Assembly: GCF_014860165.1 (NCBI RefSeq)
Contig: NZ_JACZKG010000086.1
Location: 62,001-126,000, forward strand
Direction of reading: 5' to 3'
DNA: 64,000 nucleotides
From: Devosia sp.
GTDB taxonomy: Bacteria; Pseudomonadota; Alphaproteobacteria; Rhizobiales; Devosiaceae
Shown here: positions 17,885-26,867 of the stretch, one piece after another
How positions within the stretch are numbered: the first letter of the stretch is position 1
Layout of the letters: each line of letters starts with the position of its first letter
Program-made: the position numbers and the translations under genes
Notes under the pieces: model-generated
Seen by the model: only the letters and a program-made list of their open reading frames with translations
The model's database searches: none
What the model was told of the DNA's origin: nothing

Positions 17885-18100
17885 CTAGGTAACCTTGCAG
17901 GTGGAGAGGCCGAGAATGGCGTAGAGTGGACAGAAGCGGACGATCGCGGTGACGATCAGCACGGCGCCGACGACGATTGACGCCCAGAACCAGAGTGGGG
18001 TGGCGAACAAAGCCAGCCCCGACAGGAAGGGCAGCAGCACGAGCACCGCCCCAATGACGATGCGGGCAATGCGATCGGGTGTTCCGACGTTGATTCTCAT
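17885..18100 (-). CDS. DUF2892 (YgaP-like) inner-membrane protein
   Basis: 71 aa from the ATG at 18100. It begins MRINVGTPDRIARIVIGA, the usual DUF2892 N-terminus, and has two transmembrane helices. DUF2892 proteins are often fused or linked to rhodaneses. It is the first gene of the sulfide operon, four bases before the YeeE/YedE pair, and faces the BigR-type operator. Confidence 0.85.
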   Translation of the reverse strand: MRINVGTPDRIARIVIGAVLVLLPFLSGLALFATPLWFWASIVVGAVLIVTAIVRFCPLYAILGLSTCKVT

Positions 18101-18158
18101 GGCGGCATCCCTTGAAACTGGAGGAAAATCGGAAGACATTGGCGCTATGCCTAGTCGT

Positions 18159-18178
18159 ATATAAGAACATTCTAATAT
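18159..18178. promoter_or_regulatory. Putative BigR/SqrR operator
   Basis: ATATAAGAACATTCTAATAT is an AT-rich imperfect palindrome (8 of 10 positions pair) in an otherwise GC-rich gap. It lies between the divergent sulfide operon (start 18100) and the ArsR-family gene. Position and composition resemble BigR boxes, which control both directions. It overlaps the first possible ATG of the regulator (18177). Confidence 0.6.
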
Positions 18179-18482
18179 GATCAAGATGGAAATCGAAAAA
18201 ATGGAGGCCAATGCCGATCAGGCAACGCGCCTCCTCACGGCCATGGCCAACTCCAAGCGGCTGCTGATCCTTTGCAATCTGCTGGATGGGGAAATGAACG
18301 TGACCGAGTTGGGTGAGAAGGTGGGGCTGGGGCAATCACCCCTGTCTCAGCATCTGTCCAAGCTGCGCGCCTGGGACTTCGTCAAGACCAGGCGCGACGG
18401 CCAGCAGGTCTATTACAGCGTCGCCTCCGAAGCGGTGAGGGAGGTGTTGACCACGCTCTATGGTATCTATTGTGCCGACTAG
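18177..18482 (+). CDS. bigR: BigR/SqrR-type ArsR-family persulfide-sensing repressor
   Basis: Up to 101 aa. Winged helix ArsR fold with recognition segment LGQSPLSQHLSKLR. Two cysteines, one in LILCNLL and one near the C-terminus (IYCAD), match the pair that forms a disulfide or polysulfide bridge in BigR and SqrR, releasing DNA when sulfide rises. The first ATG overlaps the palindrome and has no Shine-Dalgarno, so the real start may be ATG 18186 or 18201. It is divergent from the sulfide operon it should control. Confidence 0.88.
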   Translation: MIKMEIEKMEANADQATRLLTAMANSKRLLILCNLLDGEMNVTELGEKVGLGQSPLSQHLSKLRAWDFVKTRRDGQQVYYSVASEAVREVLTTLYGIYCAD

Positions 18483-18657
18483 GTTGGCGCGCGGCAGGAC
18501 ACCTCAACCGGCATCGCTAGCCAATTGATACCGGTCAAGCTGAACGGGCATGGGCTCGCCTATGACTGAGCGGCATCGGCCCTCGGGTGACGTATCCGGA
18601 CACCGCATGGTGCCTTCGGATGCCTAGAGGCCTCCCCGGCAACTCCAGGAGCCTTGC

Positions 18658-19023
18658 ATGTCGCGATTGCTTTCAGCCGTATTAGTCCTGCTTCTGATGC
18701 CGGGCTCGGTAAGCCTGGCCTTCGATCAGGGAGCGGCCGGCTGGTTCCATGATGGAAATGAGTTGCTGGAGCAGTGCGACGGCGCCCCTTCGCTCGCCGA
18801 GGCCTATGTCATGGGCATTGCAGACGGCACGCAGTATGGCGGCGAAAACGCCGAAAACTACAGGGGTTACAGATACTGTTCGCCCCAGGGCGCTACGTCG
18901 CGGCAATATCGGGACCTCGCCTGTACTTACGTCGAGGACCATCCCGAACGCAGGCAGGAGCCAGGCGCCACCCTGATTATGGAAGCACTGTTTTCAGCCT
19001 GGCCATGCCTGGGGCATCGCTGA
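18658..19023 (+). CDS. Small secreted Rap1a/Tai-like protein
   Basis: 121 aa with a Sec signal peptide (cleavage near VSLA). The mature part has the Rap1a/Tai pattern: a Cys after GNELLEQ, an AYVMGIADG helix, YCSP and a C-terminal ALFSAWPC. The best-known members are immunity proteins for type VI amidase effectors, but many chromosomal members have no known role. No effector gene lies next to it. A good AGGAG site precedes the ATG. Confidence 0.75.
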   Translation: MSRLLSAVLVLLLMPGSVSLAFDQGAAGWFHDGNELLEQCDGAPSLAEAYVMGIADGTQYGGENAENYRGYRYCSPQGATSRQYRDLACTYVEDHPERRQEPGATLIMEALFSAWPCLGHR

Positions 19024-19067
19024 CCCGACCGTTTCGTTACTAGCCTGAGTATGACGCGGCATCCCCT

Positions 19068-19081
19068 TTGATCGGGATCAA
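19068..19081. promoter_or_regulatory. FNR/FixK-type anaerobox
   Basis: TTGATCGGGATCAA is a perfect match to TTGAT-N4-ATCAA, the consensus for FNR, FixK and related Crp-family regulators. Its centre is about 139 bases upstream of the CBS-BON start at 19213, a normal place for an activator site at -41.5 with a leader of about 100 bases. Confidence 0.65.
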
Positions 19082-19212
19082 TGCGTCGGGCCTCCACTGC
19101 TGCGAGCAATGGTTCTCATGGAGGCTTCAATGAACATTCTGACTGTGAACGACAGCATTACCGGCAACGCTGCCACGATGACGAGTGCAGCCGCCAGCCC
19201 GAGGAACCGGTC

Positions 19213-19896
19213 ATGAAGGCCAAGGATGTCATGTCGCGGCACGTTTTCACTTTGAGTCCGGCCAATAGCGTCGCGCATGCCGCCCAGATCATGCTGGACA
19301 ACGCGGTCAGCGGCCTGCCGGTCCTCGACAGCGAAGGTGCGCTTGTCGGCATCGTAACCGAAGGCGACCTGGTGGGGCGGATGGAACTCGGCCACACCAC
19401 GCCATTGGACATGTCCAAGCCGGAGGCGCTGGACGACTTCGTGAAGTCGAACAGCTGGCGGGTGGAGGATGTCATGACCGCGCCGGTGCTCACGATTTCC
19501 GAGGAGGCAAGCGTGGAGGAAATCGCGCAGCTCTTTGCCAAGCACAAGGTCAAGCGGGCGCCGGTTGTCCGCGATGGCCGCCTTGTGGGCCTGGTGAGCC
19601 GGGCAGACCTGCTCCAGGTGATCGCGCGCAGCAAGCCTCCCGTGATTGCCGGGGGAGACGAGGCCCTGTCCATCAGCGTCGCGTCTCGGCTGCGCTCAAT
19701 GCTGCAGACGGCCAACCCCCCGGCAGTCTCGGTCGTCGACGGCATCGTCCACCTCAGGGGCACGCTTCGCAGCGAGAACGAGCGCCGCGCCATCCGGGCC
19801 ATCGTGGACGGCATGCCAGGCGGCTGCGGCGTGGTGGACCACATGCGGGTCCAGCTCCGGGACGAAAGCGACCGGCCAACCCGGGGCGCCAACTGA
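19213..19896 (+). CDS. CBS-pair and BON domain protein
   Basis: 227 aa from the ATG preceded by GAGGAA at six bases. Two CBS motifs (KDVMSRHVFTLSP and EDVMTAPVLTISEE) form a nucleotide-sensing Bateman module over residues 1-140. A BON domain follows (about 155-220). There is no signal peptide. Such proteins are common in the oxygen-limited or stress regulons of alphaproteobacteria. The FixK-type box upstream fits that, but the ligand and target are unknown. Confidence 0.88.
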   Translation: MKAKDVMSRHVFTLSPANSVAHAAQIMLDNAVSGLPVLDSEGALVGIVTEGDLVGRMELGHTTPLDMSKPEALDDFVKSNSWRVEDVMTAPVLTISEEASVEEIAQLFAKHKVKRAPVVRDGRLVGLVSRADLLQVIARSKPPVIAGGDEALSISVASRLRSMLQTANPPAVSVVDGIVHLRGTLRSENERRAIRAIVDGMPGGCGVVDHMRVQLRDESDRPTRGAN

Positions 19897-19926
19897 GATT
19901 CGGCCGCCGGCGAACGCAAAATGCGT

Positions 19927-20871
19927 CTAGGCGCTCGCCTGGGCGCTTGCCACTTCGGCAGCCGCCAGCCTTATCTCGCCCATCATTGCTGCCGTAACCA
20001 TGTTCGGCTGCTCATTGCTGCGCAAGGTAATGCCCACCGGACCGTGGCTCGCACTGGTATCGAGCGCCAAAGCCACCAGTTGCCCGGTCTGGAGATCGTG
20101 CGCGACGACACTCTTGGAGATCGTCCAGATTGCATCATTCTCCATCGCATAGGCGCGGGCAAAGCTGTTGGACACGGTTTCGATCTCTGAGCTGAAGCGC
20201 GCAGCCCCGCCTGCGATGAACAGCGAATCCACGATGGGTCGAATGATGGCATTGGTGGGCGGCAACAGCATCGGGTAGGGCTCGAGCGCACGAAATGTCA
20301 GGGACCGCTTTCCAGCCAGCGGATGGCCCGGCCGCACCGCGAAGGTGAGTTGCTCGGAATAGAGATGCTCGAAGACGAGGCCATTCATCACCACCGGACT
20401 CGCCAGGCGCCCCACGATGAAATCGAGGCTGCCATTGCGCAGCATGGCCAGCATATGCGTGCTCGGGCCGCTTTCGACATGAACCCGGCAGGCCAGCGGA
20501 CTGCGGATGAAGCGCGCCACTGCGCGCGGAACGACCTCGACCTCGACCGTCGGCAGGGCCCCCAGCCGAACGACGGTCTGGCTGGACCGCTGCAGGTCCA
20601 TGCTCTCGATGCCCTCGCGGATGGCGGCGGCTGCCGACATCGCGTGGCGGGCGAAAACCTCCCCCTGGCTGGTCAGGACCAGCTTGCGGCCCGAGCGGTC
20701 GAACAGCGGCGCCCCCAGCAGGGTCTCCAGCTCGCCGATGGATTTGGACACCGCCGGCTGGCTTAGCCCGAGGGTCTGGCTGGCGGCCACGACGCCGCCC
20801 TGGCGGATCACCTCGAGAAAGCAGCTCACATGGCGGAGCTTGATGCGCGGGTCCAGCAGGCTCGACGCCAT
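19927..20871 (-). CDS. pcaQ: LysR-family regulator, PcaQ-like
   Basis: 314 aa. The N-terminal LysR helix-turn-helix reads RIKLRHVSCFLEVIRQGG and SQPAVSKSIGELETLLG, the pattern of PcaQ, activator of protocatechuate genes in rhizobia. A C-terminal co-inducer domain follows. It is divergent from the 3-oxoadipate CoA-transferase genes and so is their likely activator. A CATAT-N11-ATATG dyad lies in the shared gap. The pcaQ call could shift to another aromatic-pathway LysR on a proper phylogeny. Confidence 0.8.
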   Translation of the reverse strand: MASSLLDPRIKLRHVSCFLEVIRQGGVVAASQTLGLSQPAVSKSIGELETLLGAPLFDRSGRKLVLTSQGEVFARHAMSAAAAIREGIESMDLQRSSQTVVRLGALPTVEVEVVPRAVARFIRSPLACRVHVESGPSTHMLAMLRNGSLDFIVGRLASPVVMNGLVFEHLYSEQLTFAVRPGHPLAGKRSLTFRALEPYPMLLPPTNAIIRPIVDSLFIAGGAARFSSEIETVSNSFARAYAMENDAIWTISKSVVAHDLQTGQLVALALDTSASHGPVGITLRSNEQPNMVTAAMMGEIRLAAAEVASAQASA

Positions 20872-20894
20872 TCATATGCCTATGAGTTATATGA
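20872..20894. promoter_or_regulatory. LysR-type dyad in the pcaQ/pcaI gap
   Basis: TCATAT-N11-ATATGA has six-base arms, in the 97-base gap between the divergent regulator and pcaI. It has the T-N11-A shape typical of LysR binding sites. It does not match the ATAACC-N4-GGTTAA box described for PcaQ. Confidence 0.5.
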
Positions 20895-20968
20895 CATCAG
20901 CAAATTATCATTTTACTGGACCGTTTCAATGCCTCTTATAGAGCCAGTCGTTATAGCGGAGATGGGCA

Positions 20969-21814
20969 ATGAACAAATTCGTACCGCTGAGCCAGGCGGT
21001 GAGGGAAAACCTGAACGATGGTGACGTAGTCGCCTTTGAGGGTTTCACCCACCTTATTCCGCACGCGGCTGCACACGAGGCCATCCGCCAGGGGCGCAAG
21101 GACCTGACTTTGATCCGTATGACGCCCGACATCATCTATGACCAGATGATCGGCATGGGGATGGCCAAAAAGGTCGTCTTCTCCTATGCCGGCAATCCCG
21201 GCGTAGGCCTGTTGCGGCGGATGCGCGACGCCATCGAAAACCAGTATCCGCGCGGCATCGAGACCGTGGAACATTCCCATTCGGCCATGGCGCAGGCCTA
21301 TGAGGCCGGAGCCGCCGGGCTGCCGCTGGCGGTGTTCCGCGGCTACAAGGGCGCCGACCTGCCCAAGGTCAATCCCGCGATCCAGTCCATCACCTGCCCC
21401 TACACGGGGGAAGAACTGGCAACCGTGCCCTCGCACCGGCCGGACGTAACCTTCATCCATGCCCAGAAGGCCAGCGCCAGGGGCGACATCCTGATCGAAG
21501 GCATCATTGGGGTGCAGAAGGAAGCAGCGCTCGCGGCCAGGCGCGTGGTGGTGACGGTGGAAGAGGTCGTCCCCGACTTCAAGGGTCTGCACCCCAATCT
21601 CTGCATCCTGCCGCACTGGACGGTCAATGCGGTGGCGGTGGTGCCCGGTGGGGCGCATCCAAGCTACACGCACGGCTATTATGCGCGGGACAACGCCACC
21701 TATCTCGAATGGGACGCGATATCGGCCGACCGCGAGCGATTTGCGGCATGGATGGAAGAGCATGTGATGCAGGCGACGCCCGATGCGTTTGCCGAGCGGG
21801 TACAGGGGCTGTGA
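20969..21814 (+). CDS. pcaI: 3-oxoadipate CoA-transferase, subunit A
   Basis: 281 aa, about the length of the CatI-type subunit rather than the shorter Pseudomonas putida PcaI. Subunits A and B together transfer CoA from succinyl-CoA to 3-oxoadipate in the beta-ketoadipate pathway. It has the family pattern DGDVVAFEGFTHLIPHAAAHE at the N-terminus. It leads a tight three-gene operon with subunit B (two-base gap) and the thiolase. Without protocatechuate or catechol genes here, pcaI versus catI is a naming choice. Confidence 0.85.
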   Translation: MNKFVPLSQAVRENLNDGDVVAFEGFTHLIPHAAAHEAIRQGRKDLTLIRMTPDIIYDQMIGMGMAKKVVFSYAGNPGVGLLRRMRDAIENQYPRGIETVEHSHSAMAQAYEAGAAGLPLAVFRGYKGADLPKVNPAIQSITCPYTGEELATVPSHRPDVTFIHAQKASARGDILIEGIIGVQKEAALAARRVVVTVEEVVPDFKGLHPNLCILPHWTVNAVAVVPGGAHPSYTHGYYARDNATYLEWDAISADRERFAAWMEEHVMQATPDAFAERVQGL

Positions 21815-21816
21815 CG

Positions 21817-22599
21817 ATGACCGATTTTACGCCAACCGAAATGATGACCATCGCCGCGGCCCGGCAGCTGACCAATAAAGACGTGTGTTTCGTCGGCATC
21901 GGCGCACCATCGGCGGCCTGCAATGTGGCGCGGCTGACGCATGCGCCCGACATCACGCTGATCTATGAGAGCGGCACGATCGGCACGGCGCCGGAGGTGC
22001 TGCCGCTGTCTATCGGCGATGGCGAACTGTGCGAGACGGCGCTCACCACGGTCGCCGTGCCGGAGATGTTCCGCTACTGGCTGCAGGGCGGACGTATTTC
22101 CATCGGCTTCCTGGGTGCGGCGCAGCTCGACAGGTTCGGCAATATCAACACCACCGTCATCGGCGACTATCACCACCCCAAGGTTCGGCTGCCGGGCGGT
22201 GGCGGGGCGCCGGAAATCGCCACGTCCTGCGGCGAGATCTACATCACGCTCAAGCAGGCGACGCGGTCGATGGTGGAGAAGATCGATTTCTATACCTCGT
22301 TCGGCCATGGCGATGGCGGCGATCACCGGCAGCGGCTGGGGATCACCACCAAGGGACCCACGCTGCTGATCACCGATCTCGCCATCTGGCGACCGGACCC
22401 GGACAGCAAGGAATTCGTGGTCCACTCGCTGCATCGTGGCGTGACCCGCGACATGGTCCAGGAGACCTGCGGCTGGAGGGTCCGGTTTGCCGATAGCCTC
22501 GACGAGACTCCGGCCCCGACGACGCTGGAACTCGAAACCCTGCGGGACCTGCAGGCCCGCACCGCCGCTGCCCATAGCGGTGGCCGGAGGGCTGCATGA
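21817..22599 (+). CDS. pcaJ: 3-oxoadipate CoA-transferase, subunit B
   Basis: 260 aa from the ATG two bases after subunit A. The catalytic Glu is E51 in the YESGTIG segment, where the glutamyl-CoA thioester forms. Length and motif match CatJ-type subunits. The stop overlaps the thiolase start as ATGA. Partner of the gene at 20969. Confidence 0.86.
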   Translation: MTDFTPTEMMTIAAARQLTNKDVCFVGIGAPSAACNVARLTHAPDITLIYESGTIGTAPEVLPLSIGDGELCETALTTVAVPEMFRYWLQGGRISIGFLGAAQLDRFGNINTTVIGDYHHPKVRLPGGGGAPEIATSCGEIYITLKQATRSMVEKIDFYTSFGHGDGGDHRQRLGITTKGPTLLITDLAIWRPDPDSKEFVVHSLHRGVTRDMVQETCGWRVRFADSLDETPAPTTLELETLRDLQARTAAAHSGGRRAA

Positions 22600-23801
22600 T
22601 GGCCGAAGCTTTCATCTGCGCCTATCGGCGCACCCCCATCGGCCGGTTTGGCGGCACCCTGTCCGCCGTCCGCCCCGATGACCTCGGCGCCATCCCGCTC
22701 AAGGCGCTCATGGCTGAACATGCCGGGGTCGATTGGGAAGCTGTCGACGAGGTGATCTTTGGCAATGCCAACCAGGCGGGGGAGGACAACCGCAACGTCG
22801 CGCGCATGAGCCTGCTGTTGGCCGGGCTGCCGGTCAGTGTGCCTGGCACGACAATCAACCGCCTCTGCGGGTCCGGCATGGATGCCATCATCACGGCCGC
22901 GCGCGCCATCAGGTCCGGCGAAGTCGAACTGGTGATTGCCGGTGGCACCGAGTCGATGAGCCGCGCACCCTTCGTGCTGCCCAAGGCCGAGAGTGCCTTT
23001 TCCCGCAATGCCGAGATCTACGACACCACAATCGGCTGGCGTTTCGTCCATCCGCTGATGCAGGCAATGCATGGCGTGGATTCCATGCCGGAAACGGGTG
23101 AAAACGTGGCGCGCGACTACGGTGTGTCGCGCCAGGCCCAGGACGAGTTCGCGGCCCGCAGCCAGGACAGGGCGGTCGCCGCGCAACAGAATGGCCGCCT
23201 GGCCCGGGAAATCGTGCCGGTCACCATTCCCCAGCGCAAGGGCGATCCAATCGTGGTCGACACCGACGAGCATCCGCGCGCCGGCACGACCGTCGAGACG
23301 CTGGGCAAGCTCAAGGCGCTGTTCCCTGGGGGCACCGTCACGGCGGGCAATGCCTCCGGCGTCAACGATGGCGCCGCCGCGCTGATCATCGCCTCCGAAG
23401 CAGCCGCAAAGAGGCATGGCCTGACCCCGATCGCCCGCATTCTGGGAGGCGCCACCGCCGGGGTGCCGCCACGCATCATGGGCATCGGGCCCGCTCCGGC
23501 GACCCGGAAGCTGTGCGCCCGCCTGGGCCTCACGCCCGCCGATTTCGGAATTGTCGAACTCAATGAAGCTTTTGCAAGCCAGGGCATCGCCGTCTTGCGG
23601 GAACTCGGGATTGCCGAGGACGCTGCACATGTGAACCGGAATGGCGGTGCCATCGCGCTGGGTCATCCCCTTGGCATGAGTGGCGCCCGGATCACGGGGA
23701 CGGCCGCAATGGAACTGTCGCTGTCCGGCGAGCGACGGGCCCTCGCCACCATGTGTATCGGTGTCGGCCAGGGCATCGCTGTCGCGCTCGAGCGGGTCTA
23801 G
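22596..23801 (+). CDS. pcaF: 3-oxoadipyl-CoA thiolase
   Basis: 401 aa. It cleaves 3-oxoadipyl-CoA to succinyl-CoA and acetyl-CoA, the last step of the beta-ketoadipate pathway. Thiolase residues are present: nucleophile C91 in NRLCGSGMD, the His of GGAIALGHPLGMSGAR and the C-terminal Cys of MCIGVGQG. The stop codon shares the tetranucleotide CTAG with the stop of the convergent regulator gene. Confidence 0.92.
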   Translation: MMAEAFICAYRRTPIGRFGGTLSAVRPDDLGAIPLKALMAEHAGVDWEAVDEVIFGNANQAGEDNRNVARMSLLLAGLPVSVPGTTINRLCGSGMDAIITAARAIRSGEVELVIAGGTESMSRAPFVLPKAESAFSRNAEIYDTTIGWRFVHPLMQAMHGVDSMPETGENVARDYGVSRQAQDEFAARSQDRAVAAQQNGRLAREIVPVTIPQRKGDPIVVDTDEHPRAGTTVETLGKLKALFPGGTVTAGNASGVNDGAAALIIASEAAAKRHGLTPIARILGGATAGVPPRIMGIGPAPATRKLCARLGLTPADFGIVELNEAFASQGIAVLRELGIAEDAAHVNRNGGAIALGHPLGMSGARITGTAAMELSLSGERRALATMCIGVGQGIAVALERV

Positions 23802-25213
23802 TCGATATCGTAGGGGACCACGGCGCGCCGGTCGGCATTGACGGAGATGCTGCTGGCCAGCGGCGGCACCGAGCGCTGGGTGCAGGAGCGGCGCTCGCAG
23901 ATGCGGCACGATATGCCGATCGGGTCGAAGGCCGCGCGGCCCAGGTCGAGATCCTGCGCATAGACCAGGCGGCTGGCATGGCTGATTTCGCAGCCAAGTG
24001 CATAGGCATAGCGCCGCGTGGTGCCGTGATAGCCGCCGCTGCGCTTTTCCGATGACCAGGCCAGGTTGAGGTAGCGATGGCCGTCGGGCGTCTCGGCCAA
24101 CTGGCGGATGATCTCGCCACGCCCTTCGAAGGCACGATGCACATTCCATAGCGGGCAGGCGCCCCCGAAGCGCGCAAACTGCAGCGCCGTGGCCGAATGG
24201 CGCTTGGTGATCGTGCCGCCCGCATCCACACGGGCAAAGAAAAAGGGCACGCCGCGTGCGTTGGGACGCTGCATGGTGGAGAGGCGATGGGCGACCTGCT
24301 CGAGACTGGCCCCGAACAGATGCGCCAGTTCCTCGATATCGTAGCCACAGGCGCCGGCCGCATTCAGAAACGGTCCATAGGGCATCTGCAGCGCACCGGC
24401 GAAGTAGTTGTTGAGGCCAATCTGGCAGATCGCTCGGGCCTCGGTGGTCTTGAAATTGGCGGCGTTGAGCAACTTGGCCGAAAGGTCGGCCTGCTCCATC
24501 CCGGCCAGCTGCGCCGCAATCTGGAAGAACTGGCTCGATGGCTCCAGTCGCGCATTCACCGTCAGTCGGCGTGTTGCGCGGTCAAACTCGCGGATCATGT
24601 CGGGGCGGTCCGGAATGATCAGCGCCGCCTCCATGCCATGCCCTGTCTGGCAATAGGCGATCAGCCGCTGCAGCCGATTGGGGTCGAAGGGGCCGATGGT
24701 GAGGGCCAGCGCCTCCGCCGCGTGATCGAGCGGATCGATATAGTTGTCGGCAAAGTGGAAGAAGTCGCGCACCTCCTCATAGGCCGTCTGCATGCCGCTC
24801 TGGGCGTCGCGCGTCAGCACCGCATCCACGCTGGCCAGGCGCTCGTTGCTTCGGCGATAGCTCTCGTAGAGGCGCAGCACCGCGTGAGCCATATCAGGCG
24901 CATTGGTGGCCACCGTCTTGATTTCCTGCAGATTGGGCACGCCCTCGCCAAAGGCGGGGTCGGCCAGCGCCTCGCGCAGCGCCGCGACCAGCCGGTCGGA
25001 CGCGTCGGTCATCATGCTGGAGAGGTCGAGGTTGAAGCTGCTCGCCAGGGCGAACATGACCGTGGCGGTCAGCGGGCGCTGGTTGGATTCTAGCTGGTTG
25101 ACATAGGAGGTCGAAATCTCCAGCCGCGCCGCCAGTTCCGCCTGCGTCAGCCTATGTTGCGCGCGCAGTGCCCGCAGCCGGGCCCCCGCAAAGACCTTCC
25201 GATCCAGCATCAC
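23798..25213 (-). CDS. pccR: Short-chain acyl-CoA regulator, PccR/ScfR type
   Basis: 471 aa. An N-terminal XRE helix-turn-helix ([22 protein letters not shown]) is followed by the long ImmA/IrrE-like (DUF955) and DUF2083 C-terminal region, with cysteines near the end ([11 protein letters not shown]). This is the ScfR family, whose member PccR activates propionyl-CoA carboxylase genes in Rhodobacter sphaeroides. It is divergent from pccB, as expected for that role. No TTTGCAAA-type repeat was recognised in the gap. Confidence 0.85.
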   Translation of the reverse strand: MMLDRKVFAGARLRALRAQHRLTQAELAARLEISTSYVNQLESNQRPLTATVMFALASSFNLDLSSMMTDASDRLVAALREALADPAFGEGVPNLQEIKTVATNAPDMAHAVLRLYESYRRSNERLASVDAVLTRDAQSGMQTAYEEVRDFFHFADNYIDPLDHAAEALALTIGPFDPNRLQRLIAYCQTGHGMEAALIIPDRPDMIREFDRATRRLTVNARLEPSSQFFQIAAQLAGMEQADLSAKLLNAANFKTTEARAICQIGLNNYFAGALQMPYGPFLNAAGACGYDIEELAHLFGASLEQVAHRLSTMQRPNARGVPFFFARVDAGGTITKRHSATALQFARFGGACPLWNVHRAFEGRGEIIRQLAETPDGHRYLNLAWSSEKRSGGYHGTTRRYAYALGCEISHASRLVYAQDLDLGRAAFDPIGISCRICERRSCTQRSVPPLASSISVNADRRAVVPYDID

Positions 25214-25323
25214 AAATCCACAATTTCACATTCACCGCCAACTCTAGATTAGCAGACACGCTCTTTGTTGTCTTGGAGTGCGTGAGCGCGCACGCTAGTT
25301 TCGTCCCAAAGAAGAGGGCGCCC

Positions 25324-26856
25324 ATGCAGAAGATTATCGCCGAACTCGAGGACAAGCGCGCCCAGGCGCGGCTGGGCGGCGGGCAGCGGCGCATCGAGGC
25401 GCAACACGGCAAGGGCAAGTTGACGGCGCGCGAGCGGCTCGACGTGCTGCTCGATCCGGGCAGCTTCGAAGAATACGACATGTTCGTCACCCATCGGGCG
25501 ACGGATTTCGGCATGGCCGACACCATCATTCCCGGCGATGGTGTGGTAACAGGGTGGGGCACCATCGACGGGCGGCTGGTCTATGTGTTCAGCCAGGACT
25601 TCACGGTGTTTGGCGGCTCGCTCTCGGAGACCCACGCCAAGAAGATCTGCAAGATCATGGATCTGGCCCTGCAGAATGGCGCGCCGGTCATCGGGCTCAA
25701 TGACAGCGGTGGCGCCCGCATTCAAGAAGGTGTCGCCTCCCTCGGCGGCTATGCCGACGTGTTCTGGCGCAACGTGCAGGCCTCCGGCGCCGTGCCGCAG
25801 ATATCGGTGATCATGGGTCCCTGCGCTGGCGGCGCCGTCTATTCTCCCGCGATGACGGACTTCATCTACATGGTCAAGGACACCAGCTACATGTTCGTGA
25901 CCGGGCCGGACGTAGTCAAGACCGTGACCAACGAGATTGTCACGGCCGAGGAACTAGGCGGGGCAGGGACCCACACCAAGATTTCTTCGGTCGCCGATGC
26001 TGCCTTCGACAACGATATAGAGACGCTGCTGGAGGTACGCCGCCTGTTCGGCTTCCTGCCCCTGGCTGCCGGTCAGAAGCCGCCACGTATTGCCACCCAG
26101 GACCCGATCGACCGCCGGGACGATAGCCTCGACACCATCATTCCTGACAGTGCCAACAAGCCCTATGACATGCGCGAGGTGATCGAGAAGCTCGCAGACG
26201 AGGGCGATTTCCTTGAGCTGCAGAAGGATCATGCCGGCAACATCCTGACCGGCTTCATCCGCCTTGATGGCCACAGCGTCGGCGTCGTCGCCAATCAGCC
26301 GCTGGTGCTGGCCGGTTGCCTCGACATCAACGCCGCCAAGAAGGCGGCGCGCTTCATCCGCTTCTGCGACAGCTTCGAAATTCCCATCCTGACGCTGGTC
26401 GATGTGCCCGGCTTCCTGCCCGGCGTGGCGCAGGAATATGGCGGCATCATCAAGCATGGCGCCAAGCTGCTCTTCGCCTATGCCGAAGCCACTGTGCCGC
26501 TGGTCACCGTCATCACCCGCAAGGCCTATGGCGGCGCCTATGACGTGATGGCGTCCAAACACATCAAGGCGGACGTCAACTACGCCTGGCCCTCGGCCGA
26601 AATCGCCGTGATGGGCGCCAAGGGCGCCACGGAAATCCTCTACCGCTCGGAACTGTCAGACAAGGACAAGATCGCCCAGCGCACCGCTGACTACGAAGCC
26701 CGCTTCGCCAACCCCTTCGTGGCAGCGGAGCGCGGCTTCATCGACGATGTGATCATGCCGCATGGGACGAGAAGGCGGGTGATCCGGGCCTTCTCGACAC
26801 TCCGGCACAAGACGCACAGCATGCCCAAGAAGAAGCACGACAATATTCCGTTGTGA
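25324..26856 (+). CDS. pccB: Propionyl-CoA carboxylase beta chain
   Basis: 510 aa from the ATG at 25324, the normal length. It is the carboxyltransferase subunit that moves CO2 from carboxybiotin to propionyl-CoA, giving methylmalonyl-CoA. Acyl-CoA carboxylase beta motifs are clear: [35 protein letters not shown] and [18 protein letters not shown]. It begins the pccB-pccA-mutase-epimerase series. Confidence 0.95.
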   Translation: MQKIIAELEDKRAQARLGGGQRRIEAQHGKGKLTARERLDVLLDPGSFEEYDMFVTHRATDFGMADTIIPGDGVVTGWGTIDGRLVYVFSQDFTVFGGSLSETHAKKICKIMDLALQNGAPVIGLNDSGGARIQEGVASLGGYADVFWRNVQASGAVPQISVIMGPCAGGAVYSPAMTDFIYMVKDTSYMFVTGPDVVKTVTNEIVTAEELGGAGTHTKISSVADAAFDNDIETLLEVRRLFGFLPLAAGQKPPRIATQDPIDRRDDSLDTIIPDSANKPYDMREVIEKLADEGDFLELQKDHAGNILTGFIRLDGHSVGVVANQPLVLAGCLDINAAKKAARFIRFCDSFEIPILTLVDVPGFLPGVAQEYGGIIKHGAKLLFAYAEATVPLVTVITRKAYGGAYDVMASKHIKADVNYAWPSAEIAVMGAKGATEILYRSELSDKDKIAQRTADYEARFANPFVAAERGFIDDVIMPHGTRRRVIRAFSTLRHKTHSMPKKKHDNIPL

Positions 26857-26867
26857 GGAGCAGGATC

